Numbered from the stretch's first letter, positions 47,282-59,003 are shown. The stretch is DNA of 64,000 bases from Nomia melanderi (GCF_051020985.1 NC_135002.1:744001-808000), one strand, 5' to 3'. Notes: a model not told the origin generated them from the letters alone. A program made the numbers and translations.

Positions 47282-50200
47282 TTAAAGTTTTGATTCTGTT
47301 AACCAGCTAAACTTCTGTTCCTTGCGATCAGCTTGAGGGTTGATCATAATATTTATTAGACTGGGAGCATCGTGTACCTATAAAGTAGTTTGCAATTAAA
47401 ATTATTATTCTGTAATTAATTGAAGCATTAATCATAATTACCTGGAGACATGCTTTTACTGCTTGTTGAATATCTTGAACAGTTGTGCAGAAATATCCTT
47501 TCCGGCCAAACATTCCCATCATCTTTTCATAATGTGTTTCAGATGTTAATGAATACGGTGGTGTTCTAAATATATACATTAATAAATAATACAATACATT
47601 GTTAAGTAACATTTTCAGTGTATTAAAAACTTACACCTGTGTAGGCTCTCCAGACGCTTGTAACTGCCTGAACGTTTCGGTATCTAATCCACCATAGATA
47701 CCGTTATTATTTACAATAATAATAATGATAGGCAACTTGTATCTACAACATTAAGATAGATGGTATCTAATAAAGCTCTTATTTCATTATTTCGTATATT
47801 GAATTTTACCGAAACATTGTTTCAATTTCCATGCCAGAGAATCCAAAAGCACTATCGCCTTCTACGCAAATGACCCTTTTGGTGGGTGCATTGTTCTTGC
47901 AATAAAGTGCAGCCGCTATAGCGAAACCTAAACCTACCCCCATCGTACCAAAAGTGGCTGCATCTAATCTGTGTCGAGGTTCGTCATTTAACAACATTGT
48001 TTTCCCAATATCCATTGTGTTAGCTCCTTCTGAGCAAATGATACAATCTAAACAACATCAATACAACGTTTTTACTACTTGTTCCCTTATTATCAAATAC
48101 GTTGACACGTAGTCACAGAGAACCAGATACTAACTCTGTGGAATAATATCCTGAATATGCTTGAACACAGTATAATAATTTAAAGGCACAGAAATATCCA
48201 TCGACATTGCCTGCAAAAAAGACAAGAAGCAATAATACAAATGATAAATCCTGATTATAAGCTTATAAAAACTGAAACATGATGCTTATTTACATGAACC
48301 GTTTCTCTGTTTTTCATTGACTTAGCTAGAAGGTCTTTCCACCATGGATTGCTCTTCTCAACAAACCAACTGCGAGTTTTCAATGTGTTATCAAGGCACT
48401 CCACAGCGGTGGACACATCAGACTGGATCGCGACTGCAGAGGGAACAGAATTGTGCAGTTCTTCTGGACATATGTCGACCTAAGATATCAACGAATATGT
48501 ACTTCAACGATTATCATCTGAGTCGATGCTAAGTCATACCTGTATGACTTTCACGTTAGACTGAAAACGAGGCGGTTTGCCAAAATGTAACATCCAGTTT
48601 AATCGTGCGCCCAATAACAATATAACGTCGCTCTGTTGCAACGCGAAAGTTCTCGCGCTAGAAACGCATCGTTCATCCGTATCCGGTACAACGCCCTTTC
48701 CCATTGGCGTTGGAAGGAAAGGAATACCAGTCGAATACACAAGGCTGCGAATTTCTTTCTCCGCTCTGCCATAAGCAGCTCCTGCACATTGTAAACACAA
48801 GTTAACCCCTCGCCCTACAACAACGAGCGAGACTCGCGGTGAAGATTTTCAACGTGATTCGACAAATATACGTATTACTCGGTTCATTCGAATTCAAAGT
48901 AAATATTATTCCTCTGTAATCAACTATTACACTTAAAAGGAAATGTAGGCATAACGTATGCTTAAAATTTGTCTCCTTTTCCAGTGAATTATTAACGACA
49001 AAGTAACGATATCGATCAGAGTTGAGAAATAAATCATAGGCCAAGAAAAATCAACCTTTCCCGATGATTAACAGTGGTCTCTTCGCTTTCATCAGCAAAT
49101 TGGCTGCTTCTTGTATCAATTGACGGTCGGGAAATATCAATGGCGGCGGAGGGCAACGCGAAACTTTGTATATTTTCCCTTCGTCGACGGTCTGCTTCAG
49201 CACAGTGGCCGGGAAGTCCAGGTATGCTACCCCTGCGAGTAACGTGAAAGATTCGTTGTACTCGTTGTCTTTCCATACATTGTTCTAAATAGGTATACCT
49301 GGTCGGCCGTAAGTAGAGAGGCGAACGGCTTTTTCCACGTGAAGCGGTATCAGCGCGGCCAGCGGCGGTCTGGCGGCGTATTTGCAATTGGGTTTACTGG
49401 CTTCTACCTGTGGCCACTCCTGGAACCCGCCGATACCCTCATGATCCTCGGGGCAGGATCCACCAACTACAATGAGTGGCCTAAACAAAAATGAACGGTG
49501 AGCGAGAGGTACGTTGATCAGAACTGCCTAAAGAGAACAATACTCTGACGACTTGTACATTTGCAGCTGTACCTTTTATCAATAATAATTCATGTATCAT
49601 AAAACTGTGAATATAGAGGCAACGAATATCCACAGCGAACCAATGGTACGTGGATAGAGTCAATTTACAGCCACGCTATATCAAATATTATTTTTGTAAT
49701 TTTTAGTAGTCGCGTAGCCGGATTAACAGTTTCCGGTACCATCTTTTAATATGGTTACTGCACGACATGTTTATATAATCATTATCTAACTTACGCGCAG
49801 TGTATTTTCTTTAATAATATAGCACAATGATGGATGCAGCCCGGTTACATAATTGATCATAATAGTCTGATATCGAATTACCATAAGATGAGAGATACAT
49901 ATGAATGCGTCTTCTTAATACGCTGTATTAAGAATTCCCTATAAATGACGTGTTTATAATGTAACGCAACGCTGACGGTAATTCTGTTGTTTTTGTTCTT
50001 TTGTACAAAGGATCCGGACGATGCTCACCAGCAGTTCACTTGAGCATTGGCCATTCCGCCGATAACGTGGAGCAATCCTGGCCCGGAAACACACAGCACG
50101 ACCGCTGGTTTTCCTAATTGAAATAAAGGAGAGATAAGAATCTCGGCTCAATTTAGATAAAATGGTTTAAACTCGCGTTTAAACAGCAATCGTGCGAGAG

Positions 50201-52384
50201 GATAACGATTATTTCTGTTATGTTTTTCAAGTCAACCGCTCGGTTTTGCGCGCACGTTCTTGTTTGCGCTCGTGTTTATGGCCCTTGTCCCGTGTCCTTA
50301 CTCACTGGTCAGATATCCGTATGCCTGGGCGGCGTAGCAGGCAGCCTGCTCGTTTCGGAAACCGAGGTATTGAAGACCCACGGCCTGCATCTGTAGCGCT
50401 AGGTCGATCACAGGGTGTCCCATGATTCCGAAGACATACTCCACGCCCTGTGAAACAATTGGAAAATGTCAGAATGAAATAAATGTTACTTTATTAACGC
50501 TAGGTTCACGGGCATTTATTGTACACTTGATTCTATTATTCCTAACAGAATTGATGCTCGTTTATTTAGATTGTGGAAAATGGAGATTTGATAGTAGGTA
50601 ATTGGGGCACATGTCATTTACAAAATAATATTTCTAAAATCCAATATGCGTCGATTTCACGCGTTCCATGAACCTAGTGTTAAGAAATGTTGAAGGCACA
50701 TTTTGAATTTTTACCCCTTGCACTCGAGGGGAGACTGTCAGTCGCCATTTGCATTGCACCAATAAAATGGTAAAATTTTAAATTCAATGTTAAATTTTAT
50801 TTAATGTACTAACATATGGAATGTCGAAATAAAATAGTTCTGTTGCTTAATTTATGTTATTTGTAAAAAATATAATGAATATTTGTTGAGAAAAATATTC
50901 TCGAGTGCAAACGGTTAAATTTTGACATTTTTCAATTGCGTTTAACATTTAAAATTCAAAATCTGTGTTCAATATTTCTTAACAAATTCCCTTTTACGAT
51001 TTCACTGAAATGTGAAAGGAGTTGGTAATGAAATCGTTATTACTATTATGATTAAGAAATAATTTATTAATATAATACAACTGTTCCCATACCGATCTTT
51101 TTCAAAAATATTTAGCAACAAGGTTCGTTTTATAACAGTAAGATTGACACTGTTCCATTTTCAAACATTTCCCTTAATAATCATTAATAAATCCTTGGCA
51201 AATAATCATTGCATAATAAGCAATCATTTCATTTAATATTATCAGTATTTAATAAGTATCGTTTGGCAATAATGACATACATACGTATTATATAATAAGG
51301 ATCTCATGAAAATGTTAAGTGCACAGATATTTTTGTCACGTAAACAATTACCTTTTTCCCTGTTTAGCTTAATTTTCAAACGTGGACAATATTAACGCGC
51401 GCATTGTTGCATGCGAGCTCCATATCAGTTGTTGCTCAATTCTTCATAGCACCGAGCATTGTTTACGTGTGAACTGATTATCTACAAAGCTGTCGCGTGA
51501 AAAACAGAACAAAAACGCCGATGGAGCTCAAGGGAGCTCGAGACAAAAAGAGTTCACGTGACTTTCGAAATTGACCGTCGAACAACACGTTCGAGAAATA
51601 AATAAAAATTCGAGGGATGGAGGAATCGTTGAGAAAATCGAGAAGAATGCCCAGCAACACGGAAGAACTACTTCCGCTTATCCCGCGACCGAAGAAAAGT
51701 GAGTTCCACTATTTCTGTCATAACATACATTACATAGTTCATCAAATTGAAACAACCGTCCGAAACGACATTGTCATATTCATTAAATTCGATGACATTT
51801 TTTGAAAACTTTCAAACGATGTAAACAAGTCAGTACGAAACCTTTGCTACTCATTTGTTTGTGCCTTTCTCCTTATCGCGTTTGGATACGAGCTCCTTAT
51901 CAATTACGATAGAGCAATGTCCTTGTATTAAAAACAAAGTTGTATTAAAACCATGCACATTAATTAGAAATAATTAATCTAACTAATCGAATTTCATATG
52001 TTTCGAATGATCTCATTTAAATGGGTACAAATTCTTTTGTTATTCGTTTCGCGCAGATGATAATTAAATACGTTAATTAAGTACGCATAAAACAGACAAT
52101 GGTTCAGGTAATTGCTTCAATGTAACGTAAATATTAAAGAGACTTAGTTTATTTAAAATTTTAAATATAGGTATAAAATACATCGATTGCAAAATGAACT
52201 TGTTGCACTGGGAAGTGTATTATGCGCAACATAACCTTAAAATGGAATTCTTGTGTCGATTATGAAAAAGAAAGAGATAAGAGGGAAAAGACAGATACGG
52301 GGAATTAAAAAAATTGAAAAAGTGAAAAAGTTTCTTTACCTGCTCTTTAAAGGCCTCTGCGACAATCTGATTTCCGTTCTTCAT
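47282..52384 (-). CDS. Hacl1: 2-hydroxyacyl-CoA lyase 1, peroxisomal
   Basis: Twelve minus-strand exons: 52384-52340, 50447-50306, 50113-50029, 49480-49299, 49232-49056, 48781-48540, 48479-48294, 48210-48135, 48047-47810, 47742-47635, 47565-47442 and 47377-47282. They give 566 residues (human 578). This thiamine-diphosphate enzyme splits 2-hydroxyacyl-CoA into formyl-CoA and an aldehyde during alpha-oxidation in peroxisomes. The cofactor-activating Glu lies in GFRNEQAACYAAQAYG (near residue 48), the middle domain in exons 5-7, and the ThDP/Mg motif in EGDSAFGFSGMEIET with VNNNG (about 438-470). It ends in SKL, a canonical PTS1. Exon 10 has two overlapping donors (GTGTAAGT); only the inner one keeps frame. 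Intron 1 (1.9 kb) carries two TTAA elements and intron 5 a third. Confidence 0.93.
48802..49020. mobile_element. TTAA miniature element family 4, copy in a HACL1 intron
   Basis: Begins TTAACCCCTCGCCCTACAAC, and the following ~200 bases match the element at 57423-57650 closely (for example GAGACTCGCGGTGAAGATTT and ATTATTCCTCTGTAAT). The right end is not clear; homology fades near 49020. It sits in HACL1 intron 5. Confidence 0.6.
50494..50683. mobile_element. TTAA miniature element family 5, copy in HACL1 intron 1
   Basis: The left end TTAACGCTAGGTTCACGGGC and the right end CCATGAACCTAGTGTTAA are inverted repeats, enclosing about 190 bp without a reading frame. The left half matches the element starting at 57275 (CTAGGTTTACGGGCATTCAT). 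Confidence 0.65.
50710..50918. mobile_element. TTAA miniature element family 2, copy in HACL1 intron 1
   Basis: The left end TTACCCCTTGCACTCGAGGG and the right end TTCTCGAGTGCAAACGGTTAA are inverted repeats of the family-2 type also seen at 55775-55922. About 210 bp, AT-rich interior, no coding capacity. Confidence 0.65.
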
Positions 52385-53322
52385 CTTTCAATCAATCGTG
52401 TCAACAGCTCGCGCGGTAAATGACTTATGTCAACTCTTTCCACAATTTTGATGATCCACCTCGCTTCTGACCTTTGTATCCCGTTGAAAGAAGCATGTCA
52501 CGTTTGACGATTATTTTCGTGATACTGATAACAAGGTAATTAATTCTGGACAAGGTCAACGTATTTAAATAAGTGACAAGGTGTAACACCATACTGCTTC
52601 CGATGGCACTGTTCACTTGTTTACGAAACCATGTACCGTTCCCTATAGACAATTCAACCCTCCAATGTTACCTACTCGAATAGTTAAAATCATTAAAAAA
52701 ATTAATAAATTTCATAAACATTCGACGATTAAATGTTTTTTATAAAAAGAAATGAAACAACGTATTAGTGACGTACAATATTAAAGACGCGAGTCTAACG
52801 ATAGAAATAGGTTTCGTTATAACCTATAAAAATTGTGTGTTTATTTTGTTATGATTATAAGGGAACAATGAGTTGAAAATTATTTTGGAAGGGAAATTTA
52901 CTTTAGAACCGAGGAATTTACGCGACTGTAATAAATCCTGCCTCAACAGGTCCAAGAAAATGATTTCCAGCGAGGGTATTTAAAAAGATTGTAGTTCCGT
53001 TTAAAAAGAGAAAGCTGACCTTGACACTACCCTGAAGGTTCTTATCCGAGGAAGTTTCCTCACTGTAGGGAATCGTTTACCTTAAAGCGACTGGTTTATT
53101 TCCAGTTACTAAATTTTAAATAAATTAGGTCTCTTTAATAGTTACGTTACATTCGAGCAATTACCTGAACCTTCGTATACGTTTTATGCGTACTTAATTA
53201 ACGTTTTCTCCTGTTTGCGTTAAATAATTACTGCACTAAATATCGTAGAGCTTTATTAATTAATAAAGACAAGACCTTTTCATTCGATTCGAGAGAAAGA
53301 CAATGTTTCATTGACAAAAGTG

Positions 53323-53442
53323 TCAATTCTCATTCGGAACCGTACCCTCGCCGCCATCTTTATTTCCCATTTGCCTCATCACGTGATTATTTATTCAGGA
53401 AAACACAGTATCGAAGAGAAGCTAGTGTAAGTTGTAGAAATG
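53323..53442. repeat. 120-bp direct duplication, copy 1
   Basis: Starts TCAATTCTCATTCGGAACCG and ends GTTGTAGAAATGC. A nearly identical copy lies at 54421-54540. Contains the palindromic E-box TCACGTGA (about 53379-53386). Differences between copies are confined to a few bases near the 3' end (CACAGTATCGAAG against CACACATTGAAG). Confidence 0.85.
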
Positions 53443-53499
53443 CATACTTATTTCGCACAATTTAACAAAATAAATAATAACAATGACATTTCAGAAAAC

Positions 53500-53700
53500 A
53501 AAAGTGTATCTTATATATATTTATCTAATGTATTAATAAATATATATTTATCATGGTATTATAGTATATATATTAATAAATTTATATACTTATTTTACAA
53601 TTTATATATTTATTTCATGTATTAATAAATATATATTTATTATAGTATTATAGTATATAGTGTTATAGTATATATATCAATAAATTTATTTATTCATTTC
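53500..53700. repeat. AT-rich degenerate tandem repeat
   Basis: Repeats of the kind ATTAATAAATATATATTTAT and TATTATAGTATAT occur twice here (near 53529 and 53613) and again at about 55219-55260. Low-complexity sequence with no coding content. Confidence 0.7.
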
Positions 53701-54331
53701 ATAAATATACGAAACCTTCGCAGTAAATTTACTGTTACTAGGAAAATATAATTTCTATTCCATCGGTGTCGCGACAAAACTGAAAAACGAAACAGTTAAC
53801 GACGACAATTATTTCTAAACATATTCTCCAAACAAGCTGCTCGAGAGGGAAAACTTTCCGCGTTAATTCCGTTCCCGAACGGTGAATATTTTACCTGCAA
53901 ATTGGTCATTTGGGTAGCGAATGGCGGCGTTTACCTGAAATTGGAAAATTCGCCAGGTAGACGGGTCCCATTGAACGTGCCTGCGCGCGTTCACCGTCGA
54001 TTTAGTCGAGACCGGGGATTTTCTCGGGGAAATGCAGGTTTATTGTCGGAGGGTACGAAATGGTACACAGGACGACCTAACGGTGAACGCGCGTCGGTAA
54101 TTATTCTCCGGCGTGGCGATGGCGGTTTCCCGAAACTTCATCGACTACCTGCAAACAGCTTAGAGCGTGTTTTAATAACCGTGCAGAACGTTCAATGAAT
54201 CGCAGCGAATTCGCTTTCGACGAATGCGACAGAAAGGATCAATCGTCGTCCGTTTCGAGCAACCTTGACCGCGAACGTTCGTTTTGGTAAATAAATTACG
54301 GTGACTTGGAAAACGCTTTCTTTGGGGAACG

Positions 54332-54692
54332 TTAACCCCTCGCCGTACAATGACGAGTGAGACTCGCGATGGAGATTTCTAAACTAATTTAACAAGAATC
54401 AATGTTGTTCGTTACCCACGTCAATTCTCATTCGGAACCGTACCCTCGCCGCCATCTTTATTTCCCATTTGCCTCATCACGTGATTATTTATTCAGGAAA
54501 ACACACATTGAAGAGAAGCTAATATAAGTTGTAGAAATGCGAACGTAAAATCATTTACATGGGATTGTAAGCTATAACGCTTATTTATTCAAGAATAAAA
54601 TATAGCCTTTTTCCATGGAGCAAAAGCGCAGTATATCAAAATTGATTTTTTTGGCCGGTTCTTTTCAAATGAACTGTGCGTTAAGGGGTTAA
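54332..54692. mobile_element. TTAA element family 4 copy carrying the 120-bp duplication
   Basis: The left end TTAACCCCTCGCCGTACAAT matches family 4, and the right end reads AAGGGGTTAA. The interior includes 54421-54540, copy 2 of the 120-bp duplication. The right TTAA (54689-54692) is also the left end of a small element that finishes with GCAAAGGGTTAA at 54752. Confidence 0.5.
54421..54540. repeat. 120-bp direct duplication, copy 2
   Basis: About 95% identical to 53323-53442 by eye, same orientation, 1.1 kb downstream, including TCACGTGA. Located inside a TTAA element, so it may have been captured or copied with it. Confidence 0.85.
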
Positions 54693-55368
54693 TCTTCCAA
54701 ATACGAACGTTTCATCTCGCCGAGACGTCGACGTTCGTCCGCAAAGGGTTAACGCAGCACGCCGTTTACCAGCGTACGAACTATCCTCGCGACTGACATG
54801 CTTTTCCCTGTCATCTGTACGGGAATGCTCCCGCCTTGTGCCAGTTGTTGTCCCGGCGCGGCGATTGTCTTCGCGGATCGTCGATCGGGTTTCATTGATC
54901 GGTGTCGCGAGCAGAGTTGTCCATAACACGCGGGCCCGAGCGCGTAAACCTCGGCCGGCGATGTTAATTGAAACAGGAAACTGTACCCATACCACATCCG
55001 CGGCCAAGAACTCGCAGGAATTCAAATAAACGAGCTCGCTCCGCTCCGCGCGTCGCATCGAAGCGGCGCGGCGTGTTTTCGATTTTCTGGGAATTTCAAT
55101 CGAATTCGAGCAACCTCGATGGCTAGCTTGATCTATATATTATATAAATTGAGACCCGCGTCAAAACTACGCGTAAATCGAGGGTCAGGTGTAATATTTT
55201 TATATATTTATTTAATGTATTAATAAATATATATTTATTATAGTATTATAGTATGTAGGATTATATATATATATTAAAATCTTTATATCTACTTAATCTT
55301 AATCTATCATCAATCGCGTGGATCATCGTGGATACGGATCTCTCGATCCATTAGATAATCCTCAAAAT

Positions 55369-55604
55369 TTAACACTAAAAGTACCGAGCAGTTCAATCGA
55401 CTTTTGAAAATTTCGCTACAGAAACTCCAAGAGTGCATCTGTTCAGATTTTAATTGATTTTAATTGATTTACAATTGAATTTGCGTAGTGCTAAATGAAT
55501 TTCTTTAATAATATCTCAGAGAAACATTCGTTACCTTTCTAATAATTGCGAAAAGAAGACATCAGGCATGGGTCATTTGACCCCTCTGGTAGTTTTAGTG
55601 TTAG
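55369..55604. mobile_element. TTAA miniature element family 3, copy 1
   Basis: The left end TTAACACTAAAAGTACCGAGC and the right end GGTAGTTTTAGTGTTAG are inverted repeats. A short palindrome, GGGTCATTTGACCC, sits about 30 bases from the right end. No reading frame. Confidence 0.6.
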
Positions 55605-55774
55605 AGACGCGATTCGATCGACACGTTGATCCATTGCAACGCGACACGTGAAATGCGACCGTTAGATTACCAGGAAGATCTGATTTGATCGTTTCGCACT
55701 CGGGAGTAAAGAAGTTTAATGACATTTGAACGTTGATAGTAAGATTCTTAAGAAGATTGAGATTCAGATTAGAA

Positions 55775-55922
55775 TTAACCCTTTGCACTCGGAAGTCATT
55801 TTACTTGAATATTCCATATATTGACGCATCATACAAAGCTTAATATTATATATAAGACTTTATAATTTTGCAAATCAAAACAAGCGGTGAGTGAGAGTCA
55901 CCTCTCGAGTGCAAAGGGTTAA
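55775..55922. mobile_element. TTAA miniature element family 2, compact copy
   Basis: 148 bp with near-perfect inverted ends, TTAACCCTTTGCACTCGGA on the left and CTCGAGTGCAAAGGGTTAA on the right. Best-preserved member of the family here. Its right TTAA is at the same time the left TTAA of the next element. Confidence 0.75.
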
Positions 55923-56135
55923 CACTAGAACCACCGAGCATTCGATACGATTGAAATGTAATCGCTACGAATATTGTAGTAACAGATTATTCGCGGTTTC
56001 TTCGGACGTTCATTATAGTATTCAAGCGAAACTGTTTATTTTCAAAATCATTTCGAATATTCAATTCGAAGATAGCAATAATTGCGAAACAAAAACACTG
56101 GAACCAGTCATTTTGGCTAGCAGTTCTAGTGTTAA
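55919..56135. mobile_element. TTAA miniature element family 3, copy 2
   Basis: The left end TTAACACTAGAACCACCGAGC and the right end GCAGTTCTAGTGTTAA are inverted repeats. It directly abuts the preceding family-2 element, sharing the TTAA at 55919-55922. Confidence 0.65.
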
Positions 56136-57274
56136 ATGTGAAATGTCTATTGATAAGAGATTACTCGCTGACTCGGCTGAGAAATGCGGGTTTGATCGAT
56201 CACCTAATTTTCTGCTTTTCCTTTTATGTTTCTAATGTTTTTCATCGGTAATTCGCTATTCATTATTAGTTGGTATTTCGGAAGCTATCTATAGTATAAT
56301 ACTATGAAATAGATGGATCTATGAATGCGAATATATAATTCTATGAATCTATTCATATATTTTATCATATATTCAGATATTTAGTCTATCCAATTCGACA
56401 TCACTTTCCTATTTAACAGTTTCTTCTTTCTTTCATGGGTCTCAAGCCATTTCTAAAATAAACGGTTCACATTATGCACTATCTATACAGCGATTAACCA
56501 GAAAATTACCTCTTGTCCTTGTGTCATTCCACTGTAACTGCCTGTTCAAATAGCGAGTGCCATTTGTCTCACGTCGCGGTTACTAACATTCCAAAAGAAT
56601 CAGCTATCCTAAATCATTCCAACAATGAATTGCCAAATTCCAAATCAATTGAAAACTGAATCGAATTTCAAAATCAACTGCTCGGTTCTAATGCTAGATA
56701 TCGAGGCATCTCAATTAAATTTGCTAAAGACACAACATACTTTCGCTAACGATCGCCTTCTGTCTCGTTAATACGTCGAAAATCAAATACTGCACGGTTC
56801 TCCCGTATTATCTTTAGAAACGTGCTAGTAGCTGTCAGTCGCCAGTTCCTGACACGATTTTATGCGAATCACCGTCACGCGCAATACGCGCGAACGAGCG
56901 AGCAAATTCGTCCAAGGCGGAAAAGTCGAAGACGCTCGGCAGCGTGCCGACGAATTAATGAACGACATTCGACATGCAAATGAACGTGCAAGTGGTTCGC
57001 AACAGCGGCGCGGCGCGACGAAAATCCGCGGCCAGCGAGCGAGCGACCGGCCGCGGGATTACGTAAATCGCGGGGAATTATTGAAAATTAAGGAAGCTGC
57101 GATGTCAAATCGACGAGCGTCCCGCATGACAACCGGCGTTTATTGCGTTCAATTCAATCCCGCGTCCGTGTCAAGCACCGTTGCCTCCGGCCGAGCCGCG
57201 TTTCGAGTGAACCACGCTCGCCGGAGACACCGGGAAGAAGCGCGCTCGCGATTTATTCCAATTACTCGTGTATC

Positions 57275-57670
57275 TTAACACTAGGTTTACGGGCATTCAT
57301 TGTACGGTTTATTCTATTGTTCCCGGGGAAGCTGATATTCGTTCATTTAGATTTTGGAAATTGTAGATGTCGAAACAGACAATCGGGATTCATATTCGTG
57401 TAATTGGATCAATGAAAACCGATTAACCCCTTGTCCTACGACAACGAGTGAGACTCGTGGTGAAGATTTTCAACATGATTCAACAAATATATATATTACT
57501 TAGTTAATTCGAATTCAATGTAAATATTATTCCTCTGTAATTAACTATTATACTTAAAAGGAAATATAGGCATAACATGTGCGTAGAGTTTTTCTCTTTT
57601 TTCAATAAATTATTAATGATAATACAAATTACATATCTATCGTATAAAATGCTCGGTAGTTCTAGTGTTA
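57275..57670. mobile_element. Composite of three TTAA element pieces (families 5, 4 and 3)
   Basis: 57275 begins with the family-5 end TTAACACTAGGTTTACGGGC. At 57423 a family-4 element begins (TTAACCCCTTGTCCTACGAC) before any family-5 right end is reached. At 57651-57670 the family-3 right end GCTCGGTAGTTCTAGTGTTA appears without a family-4 right end. The pieces look like successive insertions with partial loss. Confidence 0.5.
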
Positions 57671-57888
57671 CAATCATTTCGGATATTCAACACTTTCGAG
57701 ATATCAACAAGGAAACTGCGACCCGCCATTTTGTCGGCGAGGCACCCGGTTCTAGGGTTAACGTGTTTTATTCTGATCAGATGGCGTGTTTAATGTATTT
57801 CTATAGCATTTTAACGAAGAAACGAGAGTTAAACCTAAGTTGAATATGTAAAGCAGTTATTTTAATATTGTCGAGCTGTATAAAACGG

Positions 57889-57917
57889 TTAGGTTGGCCG
57901 AAAAGTCTTGTCGGTTC
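57889..57917. mobile_element. Mariner-like terminal repeat remnant
   Basis: TTAGGTTGGCCGAAAAGTCT is very similar to the terminal inverted repeat of Tc1/mariner elements, which commonly begin TTAGGTTGGC or CAGGTTGGC. The following ~150 bases hold no transposase frame that I can see, so only a fragment or deleted copy remains. I did not find the opposite terminus. Confidence 0.45.
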
Positions 57918-58322
57918 AATATGGTGTTTATATCATAACTTTATTCGCGCGGGTCGTAAATGAAAAAAACTTCGCAGAAGAAAGGATCGTTACTTTGTTT
58001 GACTTTGCGAAAGAAAAACGCGTCAACGCGTGTCGAAGTGTTAACGATCGTACGACCGAACAAGTGACCAGTTTGAAAATTTAATTTGAAATTCCTATCT
58101 CGTCCGATTAATCGGTCTCCTACTTCTCGTTTGAACTGCTAGTCCATCAATCTAACATTTTAGATACGTACAACACAAACCCAAAACAAAATTACAAAAT
58201 CGAATTCCTTATTCTTTAAGTTACAAATTCTAGTTTGATCGATGCTTCAAAATATATGAATATAATCACGCTCGCGTTGCCAGTAGCTGAAACTTACTAG
58301 CAAACGCTCTATAGTTCTATGA

Positions 58323-58345
58323 TTAACACTAAAACTACCAGACCG
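58323..58345. mobile_element. Family-3 left terminus, solitary
   Basis: TTAACACTAAAACTACCAGA matches the family-3 left ends at 55369 and 55919. I do not find a matching right end within the next few hundred bases. Confidence 0.4.
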
Positions 58346-58766
58346 GTCAATTGATGCACAAGAACACGTATCGTAATAACCTAATTTTAAATCCCTAATT
58401 TCCAAGATCTAAATGGTCGAACATCAATTTTTCTACGAACAACAGAATAAACCGAACAACAAACGTCCGTAAATCTATCGTTAAAAAACACGATCGCGAG
58501 TTTCACGAGGAAAACCGGTGAGTTCCTCGTCCCGCGAGGGGGTAGAATTACGAAACGACCGGGAATCGTTTCCACTTCATGAAAAGCATGGTTCCAGGTG
58601 TACAGGAAAATTCGTGGAAGCTCGATATTCTAAATTTACATGGGCGAAACGCTGACCACCCCCGAGGCAGGGGTGTCGCTGACAATCCCCGAGGCCCGTT
58701 GTTCCTTTCCACCGGCGAGGAAGGGAAGTACCTGAGAATCCCCACTCGGCCCCACCCGCCGACTCC

Positions 58767-58801
58767 TTAAATACGCGGGCCGGATGACCGATGTCATCAG
58801 T
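58767..58801 (+). promoter_or_regulatory. TATA-box plus initiator core promoter
   Basis: A TTAAATA box at 58767-58773 is followed 32 bases later by the arthropod initiator TCAGT (58797-58801), putting the start site at the A of 58799. The spacing is textbook. The surrounding sequence is GC-rich. The associated transcript is not certain; a short spliced coding start follows at 58970, and the SLC17-family gene lies 2 kb downstream in the same direction. Confidence 0.5.
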
Positions 58802-58969
58802 AACACTTTGAACCGATTCGGATCCGTGCCGCGTCCGAGTCCATCCGGTGGTTGTCCGATCCTCCGCGGTCCCAAGGGGAGCCTCTGAACATGACTTGAG
58901 CCAGAGGACCCTCTCCGGCGTGTGACCCTTTGACCCGTGCCTTCATCGATTCACCGGCGAAGCAGCAGA

Positions 58970-59003
58970 ATGTACAAACAGTTTTGCAAGAAGTACTTTC
59001 CAC
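58970..59003 (+). other. Candidate short first coding exon
   Basis: ATG followed by 11 codons (MYKQFCKKYFP) runs into a consensus donor, CCAC/GTGAGT, about 170 bases after a strong TATA/Inr promoter. No second exon could be matched; joining to the SLC17-family first exon does not work because that exon has an in-frame stop upstream of its ATG. It may be the start of an unseen gene or an upstream ORF in a long leader. Confidence 0.3.

Noticed and set aside
56862..57278. 138-residue plus-strand frame rich in Arg and Ala
   Set aside because: Lies in a CG-rich island, has no domain and no splice or promoter signals; composition explains the open frame.
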